Below are positions 59,010 through 64,000 of a stretch of DNA of 64,000 nucleotides, one piece after another (within the stretch, counting starts at the first letter, position 1; every line of letters begins with the position of its first letter). The stretch is from Antedon mediterranea (Eukaryota > Echinodermata > Crinoidea > Comatulida > Antedonidae). The stretch spans positions 30,750,501 to 30,814,500 of the forward strand of contig NC_092672.1 of the NCBI RefSeq assembly GCF_964355755.1. The letters run 5' to 3'. The position numbers and the translations under genes were made by a program. A model generated the notes under the pieces. That model was not told the origin of the DNA. It saw only the letters and a list, made by a program, of their open reading frames with translations, and ran no database searches.

Positions 59010-60180
59010 CCAATAAGAAAAACCGTATTTATCTTAATACGAAGGAGACTATTTTTTCATTGTTAAAATGAGTATAGCGAGGCATTTAATGAATAGGCAA
59101 ACTGCCAATTAAAATGTGACATGTTTCGAGAAACTATTCTCGTCATCAGAAGAACAAAAAACAACGCCTAAAGTATACTTATATTCCAATAGTACAGGTT
59201 GTATGTAAATAAGAAACTAATTAGCATGCTAAAACAACAAGGAACATTTAAAAACAATTTATATACATAATTGGAACATTATGACAATAAACAAAGTAAA
59301 ATAGAATAGATATTAGTAAAACTGTATTCAGAATAAAAAAATCTATCCAACGATTCCAAAAAGTACAGTATTTTGGTAAAATTGCATTTTGACCTTTTGA
59401 CATTTATTGGTCACGTGATTTGATCTATTTCGCAATTACTATGTAACTATGCGTTTATTGATATGGGTGTAATGGAATAAAATAATCAGTAATAAATTCC
59501 CATTCCAATGATACCATGGATGACCAACTTTAGTGTGGAAAGTCGGCCATTTTGAAATACAAAATGGCGGCTGAAGGAGTGGTCGAAAAAAATGGCACCT
59601 AACTTTTTTGGATTCAGCATCTCAAGAATAACAAAGTTAGCTAAAAAAATCTATTTTGGTACAAATATCGAGCTGGAAGACATAATAACCCGTACTAATA
59701 GCTTACTTTATAATTCTGAATGTAGCTTTTAAGTTTAAGAGTAATGAATTGCATCACATGCCTAATAAAATATTTGTGTTTTTTTTTTGTCAATTTTTAA
59801 AAACGTGCTTAAAAAAACAGTTAATATTAATTGCTCTGTTTGACTCAGGCGAATAATGCATTCTTCTAGGCATAAAAATATTTTAGAAGCTATTGTCTAA
59901 GTACCCCGAGACCTAATCAAATGCGTATCATTCATTTAATGAAATCAATCGAAATTGAACATTTTAGAATTATATTGTCTGAACTATAATCAAAATAAAG
60001 CGATGTTGTAAAATAGGCGTCCATTTAACGAACATACAATTGATTCCCAGGAATAATTTAAATAAATCGGTACATGGCTGGATCATCTGCTGTAAAATTA
60101 AATTGAATGAACGTCGATTTTTTTTAGAAATACAGGTTTATTTAAATTGTTTCACATCTCTTAAAATGAATTATATTTAC

Positions 60181-60510
60181 CCGTTGTATTGAGTTTTAAA
60201 TTGTAAACATCAGTTGAAATACTGTCACATAAAAGGTCCGTTTCATAGAAAAGTTTACATTTAGAAAGCTTCCATACTTTCTGACGATCCGGTAACGCCT
60301 TACTGTCTTTAATAGGAACTGGTGTCAAATAGCTTTCACTGAGAGTGCAGACTTTCACTATATCTTTATCATTATCCCACGAGTCTTTACAAATCACAAA
60401 ATCACAATATTCTTTTCCTTTCTCGTAACAGCTGTAATTTCTTTTCTTAAGTTTTTCGTATACATCATTGTGCCAAGAAAGATCTTCAGTGAGTACAAAA
60501 ACATCACAAA
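60181..60510 (-). CDS. 330-nt alpha/beta-domain exon, array copy 5
   Basis: The most divergent copy: SWHNDVYEK, CKDSWDNDKDIVKV, KLFYETDLL and STDVYNL. The TGCAG acceptor and GTAAAT donor are kept. No 42-nt partner exon is visible upstream, where TA-rich repeats begin at about 60540, so the array has been cut here. The start exon of the gene was not found. Confidence 0.6.
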
Positions 60511-60529
60511 CTGCAAAAAATACAAATGT

Positions 60530-60772
60530 TTCTGTTTGCCTGATGTATATATGTGTATGTATATATATGTATATATATAAATAAATCAAAGAGCTGCATA
60601 GGCAGGATATATAAAAAATCAAGATCAAATAAGTTAAAACTGCCTCAATATAGATTTATTTTATATATTTTATATATGTATATATATATACACTTTTTAT
60701 TTTTGTATCTCCATTGAGATCCAGCCACTGATACCCACAGCATTGTCATTTTTTTCAGTAATTTGCCTTTGG

Positions 60773-60822
<50 letters not shown>

Positions 60823-60888
60823 GTGCCTGATTTGTTTATATATATATATATATTTAAATCAATGATGTTGCGTAGCACTGTGTAAATT
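60530..60888. repeat. (TA)n and TA-rich low-complexity region
   Basis: Long TATATA tracts lie at about 60775-60822 and 60836-60855, with shorter ones around 60545-60580 and 60660-60690. Words here (AAGATCAAATAAGTT at about 60621-60635, GCCTGATTTGTTTA at about 60825-60838) recur inverted at about 62670-62690 and 62578-62592, so an outer inverted repeat encloses the hairpin and the first Penelope element. Confidence 0.75.
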
Positions 60889-61212
60889 ATATATAAATCA
60901 TACTGTAAATTATAGAAACAGTGCTCATATTCGGAACATGATCTCATAATCGCGTCGAGCATAGCTCATTGGCGAAAGTTCCGTGTTTTTTTAGTTGTAT
61001 GAAAAAATGTCTCTGGCGGGATTCGAACCTGCAACCTCTCGCTTACAGGGCGAGTATCATACCACTAGACCACAGAGCCATGTATGGTATTATCACAGAT
61101 TTTCACCCACCAGATACGGAACTTTCGCCAATGAGCTATGCTCGACGCGATTATGAGATCATGTTCCGAATATGAGCACTGTTTCTATAATTTACAGTAT
61201 GATTTATATATA
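60889..61212. repeat. Near-perfect 96-bp inverted repeat enclosing a tRNA-like gene
   Basis: 60889-60984 (..AAATCATACTGTAAATTATAG.. to AAAGTTCCGT) is matched in reverse complement by 61116-61210. The 131-bp spacer contains the tRNA-like sequence on the minus strand. Both outer ends lie in TA tracts. It resembles a short foldback or MITE-like element that has captured a tRNA, but it could also be a processed dimer. Confidence 0.9.
61008..61079 (-). tRNA. tRNA-Thr(TGT)-like sequence, possibly a pseudogene
   Basis: 72 nt fold as a cloverleaf: acceptor GGCTCTG/CAGAGAC with one mismatch (G2-A71), D arm TGGTCTAGTGGTATGAT (good A box), anticodon stem CTCGC/GCGAG with loop CCTGTAA, variable AGGTT, T arm GCAGG-TTCGAAT-CCCGC (good B box, one A-C mismatch). 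The anticodon TGT gives Thr. Position 33 is C instead of the almost universal T, and with the stem mismatches this argues for a pseudogene. No TTTT terminator was found immediately downstream on the minus strand. Confidence 0.65.
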
Positions 61213-61339
61213 TATATTTATATATATATATATATATTTAGGTTGAAATTTTTAGACCGTTTGGATAGAGTGCTCAATACCAAGGTAGAGCATAAATAAA
61301 TAAAATAACAGCAGAAAACTTGGTTACTTCATTGTTTTA

Positions 61340-61398
61340 ATCACTACAAATTTGTTTCGTCCGACCAGCATGTAGCTGGCCGCACTCTTCAGGTGAAA
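61340..61398 (-). ncRNA. Hammerhead ribozyme motif, left end of Penelope-like element
   Basis: Mirror image of the motif at 62453-62511. On the minus strand the core CTGAAGA is followed by an 11-bp stem II with one mismatch (GTCGGAC side) and GAAAC. The same minimal stem III (CAAATTTG) is kept. Confidence 0.7.
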
Positions 61399-61423
61399 TA
61401 TAAAACATAAGTGACACAGTTGT

Positions 61424-62370
61424 TCGACCTAAGGACAGGGATCTTCCGACCTTTCACTAAGCCTAATAACAAACCAACCTACGTGCACCATGACAGCAAC
61501 CATCCTCCATCTATTATCCGAAACATCCCACTTGCTATAAATAGACGCCTTTCTGACATCTCATCAGACAAAGATACATTTCATGCATCTACATCCCTAT
61601 ACCAGGAAGCCCTCAAAGGAAGTGGATACAATCATCAACTTGAGTTCAATGCTGAACAGCAGAACCCCAAAAAATCACGTACCAGAAACATAATTTGGTT
61701 TAACCCACCATTCAGCAAAAACGTAGCAACCAACATCGGCCACAAGTTTTTAGCTATAGTAGAAGATTGTTTTCCTGCCGGCAACAAGCTCAGAAAAATA
61801 TTTAACAAAAATACCTTGAAACTAAGCTACAGTTGCATGCCCAGCGTAGACAAAGTAATTAACGCACACAACAAATATGTGATACCCAAAGAAAAGTCTA
61901 CTGAAACCAACGCGAAAACAAGCGGATGTAACTGCCGCAATCCCAATGAATGCCCGCTCCCAGATAACTGCCTAACAAAAGGTGTAGTTTACCAAGCTAC
62001 AGTAAAGAGAGAAGATTCATCAAAAGAAGAAACATATGTCGGACTAACTGAAAACCAGTTTAAAACCAGATACAGAAACCATACGTCTTCATTCCGGAAC
62101 GCAAAACTAAGAAATGCAACGGAACTCAGTAAATATATATGGACGCTTAAAGACTCTAAAACAAATTACTCAATTAAATGGAAAATTATAAAGAAATGCA
62201 AACCTTACTCAAATATTAACAAAAGATGTAATTTATGCATATATGAAAAGTATGTTATTATAATATGCCAACCAGAGCTATGCTCACTGAACCGTAAGAA
62301 CGAGTTAGTCTCTACTTGTAGACATAGGAAAAAATTCTTACTAAATCGCAGATCCAAACAGTTTATCTAA
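61424..62370 (+). pseudogene. Penelope-like ORF: RT tail, linker and GIY-YIG endonuclease
   Basis: It starts without a credible ATG directly at the inverted repeat. It has the conserved RT-tail text HHDSNHPPSIIRNIPLAINR and RLSDISSD, a Cys-rich linker (CNCRNPNECPLPDNC), then a GIY-YIG-type nuclease with YQATVKRED, ETYVGLTENQFKTRYRNH (the YVG...R half of the active site) and CNLCIYEKYVI. The stop is at 62370. RT motifs A-C are missing, so it is a 5'-truncated copy. Confidence 0.9.
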
Positions 62371-62452
62371 AACAATAGCCTATTGTATACGACTTCCTGA
62401 TGACTCACTTCTATTAAGCACTATGAGACAACTGTGTCACTTATGTTTTATA

Positions 62453-62511
62453 TTTCACCTGAAGAGTGCGGCCAGCTACATGCTGGTCGTACGAAACAAA
62501 TTTGTAGTGAT
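62453..62511 (+). ncRNA. Hammerhead ribozyme motif, right end of Penelope-like element
   Basis: TCAC, then core CTGAAGA (62459-62465), stem II GTGCGGCCAGC/GCTGGTCGTAC (11 bp with two G-U pairs), GAAA, minimal stem III CAAA/TTTG, cleavage triplet GTA, and GTGA closing stem I. The core CUGANGA...GAAA and the loop-less short stem III fit the hammerhead class described in Penelope-like elements. Confidence 0.82.
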
Positions 62512-62545
62512 TAAAACAATGAAGTAACCAAGTTTTCTGCTGTTA

Positions 62546-62559
<14 letters not shown>

Positions 62560-62578
<19 letters not shown>

Positions 62579-62876
62579 AACAAATCAGGCAAAGAACATT
62601 AATTCTAAACCGCCCGGTGATATACTGAAATTTAATTAATTAATTTGAAACGATACAGATGAAGATGAACTTATTTGATCTTGATTTATATATATATATA
62701 TGTTTCTACTAAAGTATCAGTAATTTAGATAATAAGAATTTGGTTAACAATAGACTGTCCAGGAAATAGAGATGTGTTGTACTTGCTAATTAGCATACTA
62801 TTGTTCACATAAACAGTTTGCCTTAAGACTTCATTATAGCTTTTTGTATTCACTTGTGACTATCATTCAGAGCCAA
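62560..62876. other. TA-rich spacer between two Penelope-like elements
   Basis: Short TA tracts (62558-62578, 62686-62701) and the inverted partners of words at 60621-60635 and 60825-60838. Nothing is coding. Confidence 0.55.
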
Positions 62877-62920
62877 GCACCTGAAGATTGAGTTCATACT
62901 CATGAAACAGCCTGTAGTGC
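62877..62920 (+). ncRNA. Hammerhead ribozyme motif upstream of the second Penelope-like ORF
   Basis: GCAC (stem I), CTGAAGA (62881-62887), stem II TGAGT/ACTCA with TCAT loop, GAAA, stem III ACAG/CTGT, cleavage triplet GTA, and GTGC closing stem I. It lies about 85-155 bp upstream of the candidate ORF starts, the position of the 5' pseudo-LTR in Penelope-like elements. Confidence 0.82.
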
Positions 62921-63005
62921 AATAAAATGTTCAGTTGGTAATTTACTAGCGTCTTTCATTTATTTATATTTGGCTCTACATTTTGTATCGAGCACTTTCG
63001 CTTTC

Positions 63006-64000
63006 ATGGTCTGCGTTAAATTCACCACGATTTATATTTTGCTCCTATTTTTGTTGAGCACTGTTCAGATCAACATGGAACGTATCGACCTTGGTTATTC
63101 CACTAAGAACATACCGACGGCTCAACCAAATGAATACATGAAGTTTATGATCCAGAAGGTAGAACTGTTTTTAAATCGTATGCGATGGAAGGCCTTCCAT
63201 TACCTAAATCCAGTAGTATCGACATCCGCCAAAGAAACGCTTAAATTCAAGACCTCAAGAAACCCGCCTCCAGTACAAGAACTTAGAGAATTTGAAGATA
63301 AAATGCTTAATTTAGTACAGAATATCAAGTTTGAAGATAATAAATGCCCGTTTCAGAAAAACCTAGAGAGAGACGCGAAAAAGATAAAGCAGGACAGCAA
63401 ACTAATTATACCGGCAGACAAATCAAACAACTTCTACCGCATGGAAGCGAATGATTATAACGACTTATTGCAAAAGAATATAACGAAAACATACAAAAAA
63501 GCTCCGGCGGATTCTGTAAATAGTATAACCAAAGACGAGATTAAGATAGCCAAAGAACTACAGCTAGATGACAGGATAGAAACAACTGGAAGACGTAATG
63601 CCTTTATAACCCTGAAAGATCATAAGGAAAATTTTGTAAACAAGCCGACTTGCAGACTAATTAACCCCTCAAAATCAGAGATAGGAAAGATAAGTAAACA
63701 CATCCTAGAAAGAGTTAACAAACATATCGCACGTAAGACCAAGCTTAACCAGTGGAGGAATACTAACGACATGATAGAATGGTTTAAAGGCATCCGGGAT
63801 AAGGAAAATCATCTGTTCATATGCTTTGATGTAACAGAATTTTATCCTTCGATAACTTTGGACCTTCTCAATGAAGCCCTCAACTTTGCTAAAAAATTCA
63901 CCGATATTACAGAGGAAGAAAGGGAAATAGTAATCAAAGCCAAGAATACACTACTATTCAACGACGAGACAGCTTGGTGCAAAAGGAACACTACATTCGA
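63006..64000 (+). CDS. Penelope-like reverse transcriptase, N-terminal part (truncated by the window end)
   Basis: Open without stops from ATG 63006 (or the second in-frame ATG at 63075) to the last base. Starting at 63006 adds a hydrophobic leader (TTIYILLLFLLSTV), so 63075 (MERIDLGYSTKN) may be the real start. The body has the Penelope N-terminal domain (LIIPADKSNNFYRM, FITLKDHKENF, CRLINPSKSEIGKISKHIL) and RT motif A as FICFDVTEFYPSITLDLL near the end. Motif C and GIY-YIG would lie outside the window. Confidence 0.9.
   Translation, partial: MVCVKFTTIYILLLFLLSTVQINMERIDLGYSTKNIPTAQPNEYMKFMIQKVELFLNRMRWKAFHYLNPVVSTSAKETLKFKTSRNPPPVQELREFEDKMLNLVQNIKFEDNKCPFQKNLERDAKKIKQDSKLIIPADKSNNFYRMEANDYNDLLQKNITKTYKKAPADSVNSITKDEIKIAKELQLDDRIETTGRRNAFITLKDHKENFVNKPTCRLINPSKSEIGKISKHILERVNKHIARKTKLNQWRNTNDMIEWFKGIRDKENHLFICFDVTEFYPSITLDLLNEALNFAKKFTDITEEEREIVIKAKNTLLFNDETAWCKRNTTF

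Larger units (their letters stand above)
56602..59697. mobile_element. 3.1-kb element with long inverted repeats (foldback-like)
   Basis: Ends are TAGTAC and GTACTA, with ATA on both sides (56599-56601 and 59698-59700); uninterrupted array units read AACATAGCTTAC here. Arms of about 0.5 kb match as inverted repeats (56640-57115 against 59010-59680: CAGCTCGATATTTGTGCC, GGCCATTTTGAAATACAAATGGCGG-type text, CCGTATTTATCTTAATACGAAGGAGAC). The right arm has an extra insert of about 150-175 bp (about 59065-59240). No transposase frame is visible, so it is non-autonomous and unclassified. Confidence 0.8.
61292..62559 (+). mobile_element. Truncated Penelope-like element with inverted, ribozyme-bearing ends
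   Basis: 132-bp inverted repeats at 61292-61423 and 62428-62559 contain hammerhead motifs facing opposite directions. Between them lies only the 3' part of the Penelope ORF (RT tail, linker, GIY-YIG). Inverted or partial terminal repeats and hammerhead ribozymes are known traits of Penelope-like elements. It is inserted in a TA tract. Confidence 0.88.
62860..64000 (+). mobile_element. Second Penelope-like element, 5' part (runs off the window)
   Basis: A hammerhead motif at 62877-62920 followed by an open Penelope RT frame. It differs from the element at 61292-62559 in ribozyme sequence, so it is a different copy or family. The rest lies beyond base 64000. Confidence 0.85.

Noticed and set aside
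59060-59245. Hammerhead ribozyme on the minus strand in the right arm of the foldback element
   Set aside because: CTGATGA and AAAC flank a CGAGAA/TTCTCG stem, but the required G before AAA is inside the stem (or there is an extra C), and stems I and III are not convincing. It may be a diverged Penelope end; not claimed.
60161-60628. N-terminal membrane segment of exon copy 5 (TIYIYIYIHTHIY-type)
   Set aside because: The extension is translated TA repeat upstream of a good TGCAG acceptor, so it is intronic.

Overview
The window is AT-rich, intron-bearing animal DNA. Its coding is split into short exons with GT/GC-AG borders, and most of the rest is transposons (Helitrons, CR1/L2-like LINEs, a Ty3/gypsy-type LTR element, Penelope-like elements, a tRNA-derived SINE). 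The mix of CR1/L2-type LINEs, Penelope elements with hammerhead ribozymes, a DED-TIR gene family and many TAGGCCTA words suggests a marine invertebrate deuterostome such as an echinoderm or hemichordate. That placement is an inference with low confidence. No bacterial operon, CRISPR array or phage is present.

The unifying theme is a tandem, minus-strand cluster of paralogous genes that join a death-effector-like (DED) domain at the N-terminal side to a TIR domain at the C-terminus. Copy C (22852-26015) can be assembled by eye into a complete nine-exon, 413-codon reading frame with every splice phase matching. Copy B (34970-42974) is complete from a DED-side linker to the stop, but its 5' end is not identified. 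Copy A (15801-19873) has an intact TIR half and an intact DED exon whose joint is unresolved. Copy D (407-5248) is broken. Between DED and TIR lie many tiny symmetrical phase 1-1 exons coding basic KRK-type clusters followed by acidic/serine stretches; these have been duplicated as cassettes in copy B. All three TIR domains keep a Cys/Trp-x-x-Glu motif whose glutamate is built across an exon junction.

Upstream of copy B, five near-identical 330-nt phase 1-1 exons (52717-60510) form a tandem array with a period of about 1.1 kb. They encode a small alpha/beta, possibly TIR-like, domain, and each of the first four copies is paired with a 42-nt exon.

Transposons have broken this locus in ways that can be dated against paralogous empty sites. 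A tandem non-autonomous Helitron pair (5965-9124) and a second copy (43606-52599) both sit between A and T without target duplication. The second was inflated from about 1.3 kb to 9 kb by a plus-strand LINE, which was itself split inside its reverse transcriptase by a younger minus-strand LINE with an intact 1039-codon ORF. Other insertions are a non-autonomous LTR element with two apparently identical 472-bp LTRs (28402-32069), a 5'-truncated LINE (27047-28342), a 3.1-kb element with long inverted repeats (56602-59697), and at the right end a TA-rich region holding a tRNA-like gene inside a hairpin and two Penelope-like elements with hammerhead ribozyme motifs.
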